The position numbers and the translations under genes are program-made. A stretch of 38,819 bases of DNA from Streptomyces xanthophaeus (GTDB taxonomy: Bacteria > Actinomycetota > Actinomycetes > Streptomycetales > Streptomycetaceae), in the NCBI RefSeq assembly GCF_000725805.1, contig NZ_JOFT01000061.1, positions 1 through 38,819 of the forward strand, given 5' to 3'. The notes beneath the pieces are model-generated. The model was given only the letters and a program-made list of their open reading frames with translations, did no database searches and was not told the origin of the DNA. Positions 1 through 7,446 of the stretch are shown piece after piece; within the stretch, counting starts at the first letter, position 1; each line of letters starts with the position of its first letter.

Positions 1-91
1 CGACTGGTACAACTACCACCGGCCCCACACCGGCATCCAAGGCCAAACACCCGCCAGCCGCGTCACCAACCTGTCCGGACAACACATCTAG
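1..91 (+). CDS. IS481-type transposase, C-terminal end (cut by window edge)
   Basis: The frame starting at base 2 reads 29 codons to a TAG at 89-91. It begins DWYNYHRPHTGIQGQTPASR. The YNYHRPH segment followed by PxSRV is typical of the end of the rve-type DDE integrase core in IS481/IS3-like transposases. Only the last residues are inside the window, so intactness cannot be judged. No terminal inverted repeat could be defined between 91 and 239. The fragment shows that a mobile element sits directly upstream of the degenerate dipeptidase gene. The family call rests on a short stretch and is moderate. Confidence 0.65.
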   Translation, partial: DWYNYHRPHTGIQGQTPASRVTNLSGQHI

Positions 92-193
92 GTCGTCTCT
101 TCGGGCGTCCGGCGGAGGTGGTGACCGGGTGTGACCTGCGGATTACACCCGAACGCCACATCCGCCGGGCGACCGGGGCGTCCCACATGTCAC

Positions 194-221
194 GGTGGCA
201 GCATCTCTCCCTGCTGCCGCC
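194..221 (+). other. Hairpin just upstream of the dipeptidase-like start
   Basis: GGTGGCAGCA at 194-203 can pair with TGCTGCCGCC at 212-221 (ten positions, one T-G pair), with an 8-nt loop. It ends six bases before the GGAG ribosome-binding site at 228-231. It could affect translation or be a remnant of the element end. No function is shown. Apart from this I see no gene in 92-239. Confidence 0.3.
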
Positions 222-239
222 GAGACCGGAGCGAACGCC

Positions 240-1322
240 ATGGCCGACCTGCAGGACGAACGACCCGACACGGGCCTGGTCCCCGTCGGCCCGGGTTCCC
301 TCGGAGCCGAGGACGTCCCCGCCGCACCGCTGCCCGGCGCCCTCGACCGGGCCGCCGCGCTGCTGTCCGTCCATCCCGTCGCGGACGGCTGCAACACCCT
401 GGTCTGGGCCCTGCGCCAGAACCCGTACCACGACCTCGACACGCCGGAAGCCGGGATCGACACCGACATCCCCCGGCTGCGGGCGGGCGGGGTCGGGGCC
501 CAGTTCTGGTCGCTGCTGACCCCGCGCGAGGCGGACGCGGCCGACCAGGTGGTCGCCGACACCCTCGAACAGATCGACGTGGCGCTGGCCCTGATGCGCC
601 GCTACCCCGACAGCCTCTGCCTCGCGCTGAGCGCCGACGACATGGCCGACGCCCGCAACCGGGGCCGGATCGCCTCGTTCCTGGGCCCCGTGCCCGGCCG
701 CACCCTCACCGACGCCCTCGGCACCCTGCGCGCCTTCCACGCGCTGGGCGTACGGATCCTCGCGCCCGCGGGGGCGCCCTGGGCCCAGGAGGGCCTCACG
801 GCCTTCGGCCACGAGGTGGTCCGGGAGGCGAACCGCCTCGCGGTGCTGCTGGACCTGGCCGGCTGCCCGGCGCCGGCGGCCTGCCAGCTCGCGGGGGCCT
901 CCAAGGCCCCGGTGATCGTCTCCAACACGGCCGCGGCGGCCCTCAACCCGTATCCGGGGAACGTCACCGACGAGGTGCTGCTCGCGCTGCGCGCGGCGAA
1001 CGGCCTGGCCATGGTCACCTTCGACACCGCGCGGACCGGGGACTCCCTGCACGCGGTGGCCGACCACGTGGAGCACGTGCGGGCCGTCGCCGGCCCGCAC
1101 TGCGTCGGCCTCGGCGCCACCTTCGGCACCGCACCGGGACACCCCCGCCCGACCGGGCTCGTCGACCCCTCGGGCTACCCCAAACTCATCGCGGAACTCC
1201 TGGACCGGGGCTGGCCGGAGGCCGACCTGGCCCTGCTGACCTGGGGCAACGCCCAACGGGTGCTCCGCGACGCGGAGTTCACGGCCCGCGCGGCCCAGCA
1301 CCGCCGCACGGCCGCTCCGTGA
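240..1322 (+). CDS. M19 (renal) dipeptidase homologue lacking all metal ligands
   Basis: This 360-residue protein belongs to the membrane dipeptidase (peptidase M19) family. Recognisable blocks include TDIPRLRAGGVGAQFWSLL near residues 75-93, EGLTAFGHEVVREANRL near 184-200, and a C-terminal SGYPKLIAEL...DLALLTWGNAQRVLRDAE. The start at 240 has a GGAG site eight bases upstream, better than the in-frame codon at 195. Active family members need a DGHND motif, a Glu, two His and an Asp for the binuclear zinc centre. Here these positions read DGCNT (C51, T53), V151, G208, N229 and T294. The substrate-binding Arg after the second His is also gone (A233). The fold should be kept, but dipeptidase activity is not expected. 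The frame is intact, so this is a pseudoenzyme rather than an obvious pseudogene. Its 3' end is overlapped antisense by the extended ugd frame. Confidence 0.85.
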   Translation: MADLQDERPDTGLVPVGPGSLGAEDVPAAPLPGALDRAAALLSVHPVADGCNTLVWALRQNPYHDLDTPEAGIDTDIPRLRAGGVGAQFWSLLTPREADAADQVVADTLEQIDVALALMRRYPDSLCLALSADDMADARNRGRIASFLGPVPGRTLTDALGTLRAFHALGVRILAPAGAPWAQEGLTAFGHEVVREANRLAVLLDLAGCPAPAACQLAGASKAPVIVSNTAAAALNPYPGNVTDEVLLALRAANGLAMVTFDTARTGDSLHAVADHVEHVRAVAGPHCVGLGATFGTAPGHPRPTGLVDPSGYPKLIAELLDRGWPEADLALLTWGNAQRVLRDAEFTARAAQHRRTAAP

Positions 1323-2761
1323 CCCCTGCCGAGGGCTAGGCCGTCTCTTTCGGATCTTGCCGGGTCCGCGCCGCCCGGCACCGCGCCTCGCCGCACTGCC
1401 GGGGCAACCGAGTACGTCCAGTACACGGCAGCCCCCATCGCCCGGTAGGTCCAGCCCGCCGCGCGCCAGCGCAGGGGGTCGAGGGCGTTGCGGCCGTCGA
1501 GGACGAGGCGGTCGGTGACGACGGTGGCCAGCTCGGCCGGGTCGAGGTCGCGGAACTCGCGCCATTCGGTCAGGTGCAGCACGACCTCCGCGCCACGGGC
1601 CGCCTCCAGCGCGGAGTCCGCGTACCCCAGGGTGGGGAAGACCCGCCGGGCGTTGTCCATGCCCTTGGGGTCGTAGACGGTCACCTGGCCGCCCTGGAGG
1701 TGGATCTGTCCGGCCACGTTCAGCGCGGGGGAGTCGCGGACGTCGTCCGAGTCCGGCTTGAAGGTCGCGCCGAGCACCGCCACCCGCTTGCCGAGGAACG
1801 AGCCGCCCACCGCGTCACGGGCCAGTTCCACCATGTGGCCGCGGCGCCGCATGTTGATGGAGTCGACCTCGCGGAGGAAGGTCAGCGCCTGGTCGGCGCC
1901 CAGCTCGCCGGCCCGTGCCATGAAGGCGCGGATGTCCTTCGGCAGGCAGCCGCCGCCGAAGCCGATCCCGGCCCGCAGGAACTTCGCACCGATGCGCTCG
2001 TCGTAGCCGATGGCCTCCGCAAGCTTGGCCACGTCGCCGCCGGCGGCCTCGCAGACCTCAGCCATCGCGTTGATGAAGGAGATCTTGGTCGCGAGGAAGG
2101 AATTGGCGGCGGTCTTCACGAGCTCCGAGGTCGGGAAGTCGGTGACCACCAGCGGGGTCCCCTCCGCCATCGGGGTCGCGTACACCTCGCGCAGCAGCTT
2201 CTCGCCGCGCTCGCCCTGGACGCCGACCACGATCCGGTCCGGGTGCAGGGTGTCCTGCACGGCGAAGCCCTCCCGCAGGAACTCCGGGTTCCAGGCCAGC
2301 TCCACCTCCGCGCCGGCCGGAGCCAGCTCCGTCAGCTTCGCCGCGAGCCGCTCCGCCGACCCCACCGGCACCGTGGACTTGCCGACCACCAGCACCGGAC
2401 GGGTCAGGTGCGGGGCCAGCGAGGCGAACGCGGAGTCGACGTAGGACATGTCGCAGGCGTACTCACCGTGCTTCTGCGGGGTGTTCACGCACACGAAGTG
2501 GACGTCGCCGAAGGCGCCGACCTCCTCCCAGGAGGTGGTGAACCGCAGGCGCCCCGTCGAGCCCGGCAGCCCGGCGACGTGGGCGCGGAGCAGTTCCTCC
2601 AGCCCCGGCTCGTACATGGGCACCCGGCCCGACGCCAGCATCTCGATCTTCTCGGGCACCACGTCCAGTCCCAGCACCTCGAACCCCAGCTCCGCCATCG
2701 CGGCGGCGTGCGTCGCGCCGAGGTATCCGGTGCCGATCACAGTGATCCTGAGGGGGGCCAT
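1175..2761 (-). CDS. ugd: UDP-glucose 6-dehydrogenase with aberrant C-terminal extension
   Basis: It oxidises UDP-glucose to UDP-glucuronate with two NAD+, supplying uronic acid for envelope glycans. The ATG at 2761 has GGAG upstream and starts MAPLRITVIGTGYLG, the Rossmann NAD motif. The catalytic Cys lies in GFGGGCLPKD, and the C-terminal UDP-binding domain ends at the conserved GWTYRAMG. Family members of this type end within a few residues of that point, at roughly 440-450 residues. Here no stop follows. The frame continues for about 80 residues of Arg/Ser/Ala-rich sequence, through the repeat-like region at 1336-1440 and 148 bases into the 3' end of the convergent M19 gene, stopping at 1175-1177. 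In one alternative frame a TAG occurs at 1336-1338, so a frameshift or sequence error near the end is possible. The enzyme assignment is firm; the true end is not. Confidence 0.9.
   Translation of the reverse strand: MAPLRITVIGTGYLGATHAAAMAELGFEVLGLDVVPEKIEMLASGRVPMYEPGLEELLRAHVAGLPGSTGRLRFTTSWEEVGAFGDVHFVCVNTPQKHGEYACDMSYVDSAFASLAPHLTRPVLVVGKSTVPVGSAERLAAKLTELAPAGAEVELAWNPEFLREGFAVQDTLHPDRIVVGVQGERGEKLLREVYATPMAEGTPLVVTDFPTSELVKTAANSFLATKISFINAMAEVCEAAGGDVAKLAEAIGYDERIGAKFLRAGIGFGGGCLPKDIRAFMARAGELGADQALTFLREVDSINMRRRGHMVELARDAVGGSFLGKRVAVLGATFKPDSDDVRDSPALNVAGQIHLQGGQVTVYDPKGMDNARRVFPTLGYADSALEAARGAEVVLHLTEWREFRDLDPAELATVVTDRLVLDGRNALDPLRWRAAGWTYRAMGAAVYWTYSVAPAVRRGAVPGGADPARSERDGLALGRGHGAAVRRCWAARAVNSASRSTRWALPQVSRARSASGQPRSRSSAMSLG
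1336..1440. repeat. Candidate dispersed repeat between the M19 gene and ugd
   Basis: The stretch begins CTAGGCCGTCTCTTTCGGAT and contains a perfect hairpin (TGCCGGG 1358-1364 with CCCGGCA 1374-1380). The start resembles CTAGGTCGTCTCTT at 88-101 (13 of 14) and 35584-35605 (19 of 22 by eye). It separates the conserved end of Ugd from any stop codon. That suggests an inserted or recombined repeat unit, possibly also acting as a terminator. Boundaries are approximate. Confidence 0.35.
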
Positions 2762-2931
2762 GGGTGCTCCGTACGGTGCGGGGGCGGCCGGCGGGCCGTT
2801 TGCGGCCACTGAGCATAGTCGGGCCCATGTGGGGGGACGTTCTCCGGCGGTACCCGGTTCCGGCACGGCTGTCATGCAGCTCACGTACGCCGTACATATC
2901 GCTGCCAGGACGCCGGACACTAAGATTTGGG

Positions 2932-2948
2932 TTACTTAACGGTAGTTA
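2932..2948. promoter_or_regulatory. Candidate operator upstream of the acyl-CoA dehydrogenase
   Basis: An AT-rich 17-bp element in a GC-rich setting has symmetric ends (TTACT 2932-2936 and AGTTA 2944-2948) around TAACGGT. It lies in the divergent ugd/acyl-CoA dehydrogenase spacer, 33 bases before the TTG start. This suits a dimeric repressor site such as a TetR-type fatty-acid regulator. The regulator is unknown and the symmetry covers only the outer bases. Confidence 0.3.
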
Positions 2949-2981
2949 GCATCACGCATCATCATCTGGGGAGTGAGAGTC

Positions 2982-4154
2982 TTGGCGGGTTCTGCCGACT
3001 TCGACCTGTACCGTCCGGCCGAGGAGCACGACATGCTCCGCGAGTCGGTCCGCTCGCTCGCCGAGGCGAAGATCCTGCCGTTCGCCGCCGCGGTCGACGA
3101 GGAGTCCCGCTTCCCGCAGGAAGCCCTCGACGCCCTCGTCGCCAGCGACCTGCACGCCGTCCACGTGCCCGAGACCTACGGCGGCGCGGGCGCCGACGCC
3201 CTCGCCACCGTGATCGTGATCGAGGAAGTGGCCCGCGTCTGCGCCTCCTCCTCCCTCATCCCGGCCGTCAACAAGCTCGGCTCGCTCCCGGTGATCCTCT
3301 CCGGCTCCGAGGAGCTCAAGGCCAAGTACCTCGGCCCGCTGGCCAAGGGCGACGCGATGTTCTCGTACGCGCTCTCCGAGCCGGACGCGGGCTCCGACGC
3401 CGCCGGCATGAAGACCCGCGCCGTGCGCGACGGGGACTTCTGGGTCCTCAACGGCGTCAAGCGCTGGATCACCAACGCGGGCGTCTCCGAGTACTACACG
3501 GTCATGGCCGTCACCGACCCCGAGAAGCGCTCCAAGGGCATCAGCGCCTTCGTCGTCGAGAAGGGCGACGAGGGCGTCTCCTTCGGCGCCCCGGAGAAGA
3601 AGCTCGGCATCAAGGGCTCCCCGACCCGCGAGGTCTACCTCGACAACGTCCGGATCCCCGCCGACCGCATGATCGGCGCCGAGGGCACCGGCTTCGCCAC
3701 CGCGATGAAGACCCTCGACCACACCCGCATCACGATCGCGGCCCAGGCGCTCGGCATCGCGCAGGGCGCCCTGGACTACGCCAAGGGCTACGTCCAGGAG
3801 CGCAAGCAGTTCGGCAAGCCGATCGGCGACTTCCAGGGCGTGCAGTTCATGCTCGCGGACATGGCCATGAAGATCGAGGCCGCCCGCCAGCTGACGTACT
3901 CCGCGGCGGCCCGCTCGGAGCGCGTGTCCGGCGGCGGCCCCCACGAGGACCTCACCTTCTTCGGCGCCGCGGCCAAGTGCTTCGCCTCCGACGTGGCCAT
4001 GGAGGTCACCACCGACGCGGTCCAACTCCTGGGCGGTTACGGCTACACCCGCGACTACCCGGTGGAGCGCATGATGCGCGACGCCAAGATCACCCAGATC
4101 TACGAAGGCACCAACCAGGTCCAGCGCATCGTCATGGCGCGCAACCTGCCGTAA
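2982..4154 (+). CDS. Acyl-CoA dehydrogenase
   Basis: This FAD enzyme performs the first alpha,beta-dehydrogenation of acyl-CoA in fatty-acid or branched-chain degradation and passes electrons to ETF. The protein is 390 residues, the usual size. It shows the N-terminal helical domain (EEHDMLRESVRSLAEAKI), the middle beta domain (FSYALSEPDAGSDAAGMKTR, WITNAG) and the C-terminal helical domain (ERKQFGKPIGDFQGVQFMLADM). The catalytic-base Glu is in the QIYEGTNQVQR motif near the end. A TTG start at 2982 is preferred because GGGGAG at 2968-2973 is spaced eight bases from it, whereas the GTG at 2973 overlaps that site. It is followed by a strong terminator. Chain-length preference cannot be told from sequence. 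Confidence 0.92.
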   Translation: MAGSADFDLYRPAEEHDMLRESVRSLAEAKILPFAAAVDEESRFPQEALDALVASDLHAVHVPETYGGAGADALATVIVIEEVARVCASSSLIPAVNKLGSLPVILSGSEELKAKYLGPLAKGDAMFSYALSEPDAGSDAAGMKTRAVRDGDFWVLNGVKRWITNAGVSEYYTVMAVTDPEKRSKGISAFVVEKGDEGVSFGAPEKKLGIKGSPTREVYLDNVRIPADRMIGAEGTGFATAMKTLDHTRITIAAQALGIAQGALDYAKGYVQERKQFGKPIGDFQGVQFMLADMAMKIEAARQLTYSAAARSERVSGGGPHEDLTFFGAAAKCFASDVAMEVTTDAVQLLGGYGYTRDYPVERMMRDAKITQIYEGTNQVQRIVMARNLP

Positions 4155-4164
4155 AGCGGAACCG

Positions 4165-4200
4165 GGCCGGAGGCGGACGCCGACACCGCCTCCGGCCTTT
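4165..4200 (+). terminator. Rho-independent-type terminator after acyl-CoA dehydrogenase
   Basis: A perfect 12-bp stem (GGCCGGAGGCGG 4165-4176 with CCGCCTCCGGCC 4186-4197) with a 9-base loop is followed by TTT, ten bases after the stop codon. Confidence 0.85.
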
Positions 4201-4263
4201 GCACGCCCCCCGGATGGGCTAAATTTGAACCTTCGTACGCCAGAACCGGTTGGGGAGAACGTA

Positions 4264-5346
4264 ATGACGGAAGCGATCCTGCTGGTCGGCGGACAGGGGA
4301 CGCGCCTGCGGCCCGTGACGGTGAACACCCCCAAGCCGATGGTTCCCACGGCCGGTGTCCCCTTCCTCGCCCACCAGATAGCCAGGGCCGCAGCTGCCGG
4401 CGTCACGCACATCGTGATGGCCACCTGCTACCTCGCCGAGGTCTTCGAGCCCTACTTCGGCGACGGATCCGACTTCGGCCTCACCCTGGAGTACGTCGTC
4501 GAGGACGAGCCGCTGGGCACCGGCGGCGCCATCCGCAACGCCGCGCAGCGCCTGACCGGCGGCCCCGACTCGGCCGTCCTCGTCTTCAACGGTGACATCC
4601 TCACCGGCCTGGACATCGCCGGCCTGGTCGAGTCCCACAAGACGGCCGACGCCGACGTCTCCCTGCACCTGGTGCGGGTCGAGGACCCGCGCGCCTTCGG
4701 CCTGGTCCCCACCGACTCCGAGGGGCGGGTGCTGGCCTTCACCGAGAAGCCGCAGACCCCCGAAGAGATCATCACCGACCAGATCAACGCCGGCTGCTAC
4801 GTCTTCCGCCGCAGCGTGATCGACTCCATCCCGGCCGGCCGCCCCGTCTCCGTCGAGCGCGAGACCTTCCCCGACCTGCTCGCCTCCGGGGCCAAGCTGC
4901 ACGGCGTCACCGAGAACACGTACTGGATGGACCTCGGCAAGCCCGAGTCCATCATCCAGGCCTCCGCCGACCTGGTCCGCGGAGTCGTCTCCTCCCCGGC
5001 CGTCCCCGGACGCCGTGGCGAGTCCCTGGTGCTGCCCGGCGCGCGCGTCGCGGCCGGGGCCAAGCTGTCCGGCGGCACCGTCGTGGGCGCGGGCGCCAGC
5101 ATCGAGGCGGGCGCCGTCGTCCAGGGCTCCATCGTGCTCGCCGACGCGGTCATCGGCCCGGACGCGCAGATCAACGCCAGCCTGATCGGCGCCGGCGCCG
5201 AGGTCGGCGCCCGCACCGTCCTGGACGGGACCGTCGTCGGTGACGGCGCGGTCGTCGGAGCCGACAACGAGCTGCGCACCGGGGCCCGCGTGTGGTGCGA
5301 GGCCCGGCTTCCCGCCGCCGCGATCCGCTTCTCCTCGGACTCCTGA
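4264..5346 (+). CDS. manC: Mannose-1-phosphate guanylyltransferase-like NDP-sugar pyrophosphorylase
   Basis: It joins a sugar-1-phosphate to an NTP; the likely product is GDP-mannose, the donor for polyprenol-phosphate-mannose and mannosylated envelope molecules. The 360-residue protein has the nucleotidyltransferase signature GGQGTRLRP at residues 9-17, the TPKPM motif, EPLGTGGAIRNA, the metal-binding FNGDIL and FTEKP. From about residue 260 it has left-handed beta-helix hexapeptide repeats rich in GA/GT steps. GGGGAG precedes the ATG at 4264. Sequence alone does not separate GDP-mannose from other NDP-hexose synthases. manA and manB 25-29 kb away and the conserved actinobacterial neighbourhood favour the mannose role. 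Confidence 0.75.
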   Translation: MTEAILLVGGQGTRLRPVTVNTPKPMVPTAGVPFLAHQIARAAAAGVTHIVMATCYLAEVFEPYFGDGSDFGLTLEYVVEDEPLGTGGAIRNAAQRLTGGPDSAVLVFNGDILTGLDIAGLVESHKTADADVSLHLVRVEDPRAFGLVPTDSEGRVLAFTEKPQTPEEIITDQINAGCYVFRRSVIDSIPAGRPVSVERETFPDLLASGAKLHGVTENTYWMDLGKPESIIQASADLVRGVVSSPAVPGRRGESLVLPGARVAAGAKLSGGTVVGAGASIEAGAVVQGSIVLADAVIGPDAQINASLIGAGAEVGARTVLDGTVVGDGAVVGADNELRTGARVWCEARLPAAAIRFSSDS

Positions 5347-5374
5347 GACCGGGCGCCCGACGGCCGGCCGGACC

Positions 5375-5407
5375 GGCGCGCGCGTGCCGCATCAGGCACC
5401 GCGCGCC
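5375..5407 (+). terminator. Hairpin terminator after manC
   Basis: GGCGCGCGCGTGCC (5375-5388) pairs with GGCACCGCGCGCC (5395-5407) with a single bulge and a 6-base loop. A second hairpin, AAGGTCACTGTCC (5417-5429) with GGACGGTGACCTT (5432-5444), straddles the stop codon of the convergent LCP gene. Together they probably stop transcription from both sides. Confidence 0.55.
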
Positions 5408-5420
5408 GCCCGCCGCAAGG

Positions 5421-6776
5421 TCACTGTCCCCGGACGGTGACCTTCTGGTCGTTCTGGATCTCCTTCACCAGCTGCTGCACCTTCGCCTTGTCCCAGACGA
5501 GGTTGCCGCCGCGCTGCCCGGAGATCGGCATGTTCATCGAGACGCCGTCACCGCTGTTGACGCCCTTCATCGCGAAGAACATCTGCCCCATGTCCCACAG
5601 GCCCATGTCCTTGTCCACGATGAGCGTGTCCAGGCCCGCGCCCAGCGTCGGGTACAGGGCGAACGGGTTCAGCACCGTGGCCGGGGTGGCCGCCTGGCTC
5701 GCGAGCGCCGCCAGGAACTTCTGCTGGTTCTTCGTCCGCTGGAGGTCCGACTCCGCGAAGGCGTAGCGGGTGCGCACGAAGGCCAGGGACTGCTCGCCGT
5801 TCAGCGTCTGCTTGCCGGCCTTGAAGTCGGCGCCCGACTTCTCGTCCTTGAAGCCCTCCTCGATGTCCAGCTCCACACCGCCCAGCGCGTCGACGATGTT
5901 CGCGAACCCGGCGAAGCCGATCTCCGCGTAGTGGTCGATGCGCAGCCCGGTGTTGTGCTCCACCGTCCGCACCAGCAGCTCGGGACCGTCCTCCGCGTAC
6001 GCCGCGTTGAGCTTGACCCGGCGTCCCTGCGCGGGGAACTTCTTGCCCGACTGGGAGCCGACGAAGGAGGGGATCTCCACGTCCGAGTCGCGCGGCAGCG
6101 AGATCATCGTGTTCCCGCTGGAGCACTTCGCCAGGATCATCATCGAGTCGGTGCGCTTGCCCTCGGCCGAGCCCGTGTGGAGCTTCTTCTTCTCCTCGTC
6201 GGACATGCCCTCGCGGCTGTCGGAGCCCACGATCAGGTACGTGGTGCAGTCGCCCTCCTTCGGGCGCTCGATCACCTTGGACAGGTCCACCTCGCGGCGC
6301 ACCTTGGAGTCGGCCCAGAAGTAGGTGGAGACCGAGGTCACCAGCAGCGCCGAGACCAGCACGATCGAACCGACCTTGATCCGCTTGCGCCAGTCCGGGG
6401 CCGGGCCGGGCGGCCGCCCGGGACCCGCCGGGGGCCGCGGACCCGCGGGACCGCCCGGAGCACCGGGGGCGCCGCCGGAGGGCGCGCCGTAGACCTGGCC
6501 GGTGTTGTAGCCGCTGTCGTAGCCGCCGTACGTGTCGTGGTCCGGCGACTGCTGCGGCGGGACCCCGTACGCGGGCGGACCCGCCGGGGGACGGCCGGGC
6601 GGCGGGACCGCCGGCTGCCCGGGACGCCGCTGCGGCTGCGGCGGCTGCTGCCGCTGGACGTGCCGCATCCGCTGCGCGCCCTCGGGCTGCGCCTGCGCGC
6701 TGCCGCGCCCGTATCCGTCGTCGCGGCGGCCGCGCTCGTCGCGGTCCCCGGTCCACCCCTCTGGCCAGTCATTCAT
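5421..6776 (-). CDS. LCP-family glycopolymer transferase 1 (LytR-CpsA-Psr)
   Basis: LCP proteins transfer undecaprenyl-diphosphate-linked glycopolymers (teichoic acids, arabinogalactan-like or capsular polymers) onto peptidoglycan outside the membrane. This 451-residue protein has a long cytoplasmic tail rich in Pro/Gly/Gln (about residues 1-125), one membrane helix (VGSIVLVSALLVTSVSTYF) and the LCP domain. Family motifs are GSDSREG, KRTDSMMIL, SLPRDSDVEIP, KLNAAYAEDGPELLVRTVE and the Arg-rich FVRTRYAFAESDLQRTKNQQ. It ends after the LCP domain, with no LytR_C module. It is divergent from the thioesterase gene (spacer 6777-6882) and has no strong ribosome-binding site. It is one of five paralogues in ten kilobases, and its polymer is unknown. 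Confidence 0.9.
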   Translation of the reverse strand: MNDWPEGWTGDRDERGRRDDGYGRGSAQAQPEGAQRMRHVQRQQPPQPQRRPGQPAVPPPGRPPAGPPAYGVPPQQSPDHDTYGGYDSGYNTGQVYGAPSGGAPGAPGGPAGPRPPAGPGRPPGPAPDWRKRIKVGSIVLVSALLVTSVSTYFWADSKVRREVDLSKVIERPKEGDCTTYLIVGSDSREGMSDEEKKKLHTGSAEGKRTDSMMILAKCSSGNTMISLPRDSDVEIPSFVGSQSGKKFPAQGRRVKLNAAYAEDGPELLVRTVEHNTGLRIDHYAEIGFAGFANIVDALGGVELDIEEGFKDEKSGADFKAGKQTLNGEQSLAFVRTRYAFAESDLQRTKNQQKFLAALASQAATPATVLNPFALYPTLGAGLDTLIVDKDMGLWDMGQMFFAMKGVNSGDGVSMNMPISGQRGGNLVWDKAKVQQLVKEIQNDQKVTVRGQ

Positions 6777-6882
6777 GCGGACAAGAATGCCCGGCCGGGC
6801 GTGTCGTCCGACAGCCCGGTGGGGGTTCCGTACCGGTGCTGTTGCAGAGCTGATGCCTGCGCGGCCGATCTAAGGTGTCCGT

Positions 6883-7419
6883 ATGACACAGATAGCGGGC
6901 GAGCCGGCCGGGAAGCCGACCTCGGCCTCCCGGACCACCCTCAGCCACATCATGACCGCCAACGACACCAACCTCCTCGGCACGGTGCACGGCGGCGTGA
7001 TCATGAAGCTGGTGGACGACGCGGCGGGCGCCGTGGCCGGCCGCCACTCCGGTGGCCCCGCGGTCACCGCCTCCATGGACGAAATGGCGTTCCTCGCCCC
7101 CGTGCGGGTGGGCGACCTCGTCCACGTGAAGGCCCAGTGCAACTGGACCGGCCGCTCCTCCATGGAGATCGGCGTACGGGTCCTCGCCGAGCGGTGGAAC
7201 GAATCCACCCCCGCCACCCAGGTCGGCAGCGCCTACCTCGTCTTCGCGGCGGTGGACGCCGAGGGCAAGCCCCGTACGGTCCCGCCGGTCCTCCCCGAGA
7301 CGGAGCAGGACGAGCGCCGCTACCAGGAGGCCCAGATCCGCAGGACCCACCGGCTCGCCCGCCGCCAGGCGATCATGGCGCTGCGCGAGGAGCGGGCGGC
7401 GCAGGGCTTCGACGACTGA
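6883..7419 (+). CDS. Hotdog-fold acyl-CoA thioesterase
   Basis: This is a 178-residue cytoplasmic protein of the YciA/BACH-like acyl-CoA hydrolase type. The diagnostic part is TANDTNLLGTVHGGVIMKLVDDAAG (residues about 24-48 by position), with the catalytic Asp and the conserved GxVHGG helix start, followed by the strand MDEMAFLAPVRVGDLV. It should hydrolyse acyl-CoA to free acid and CoA; the chain length is not predictable. The ATG at 6883 follows AAGGTG. It sits alone on plus between two minus-strand LCP genes. The C-terminal tail is Arg/Glu-rich. A link to envelope work is only positional. Confidence 0.85.
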   Translation: MTQIAGEPAGKPTSASRTTLSHIMTANDTNLLGTVHGGVIMKLVDDAAGAVAGRHSGGPAVTASMDEMAFLAPVRVGDLVHVKAQCNWTGRSSMEIGVRVLAERWNESTPATQVGSAYLVFAAVDAEGKPRTVPPVLPETEQDERRYQEAQIRRTHRLARRQAIMALREERAAQGFDD

Positions 7420-7446
7420 CCGCCGGCCGCCCGGACGGGGCGGTCA
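7417..7446. terminator. Bidirectional hairpin containing both stop codons
   Basis: TGACCGCC (7417-7424) pairs perfectly with GGCGGTCA (7439-7446). The two arms include the TGA of the thioesterase gene and, on minus, the TGA of LCP 2. It is a compact convergent-gene terminator candidate. Confidence 0.5.
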
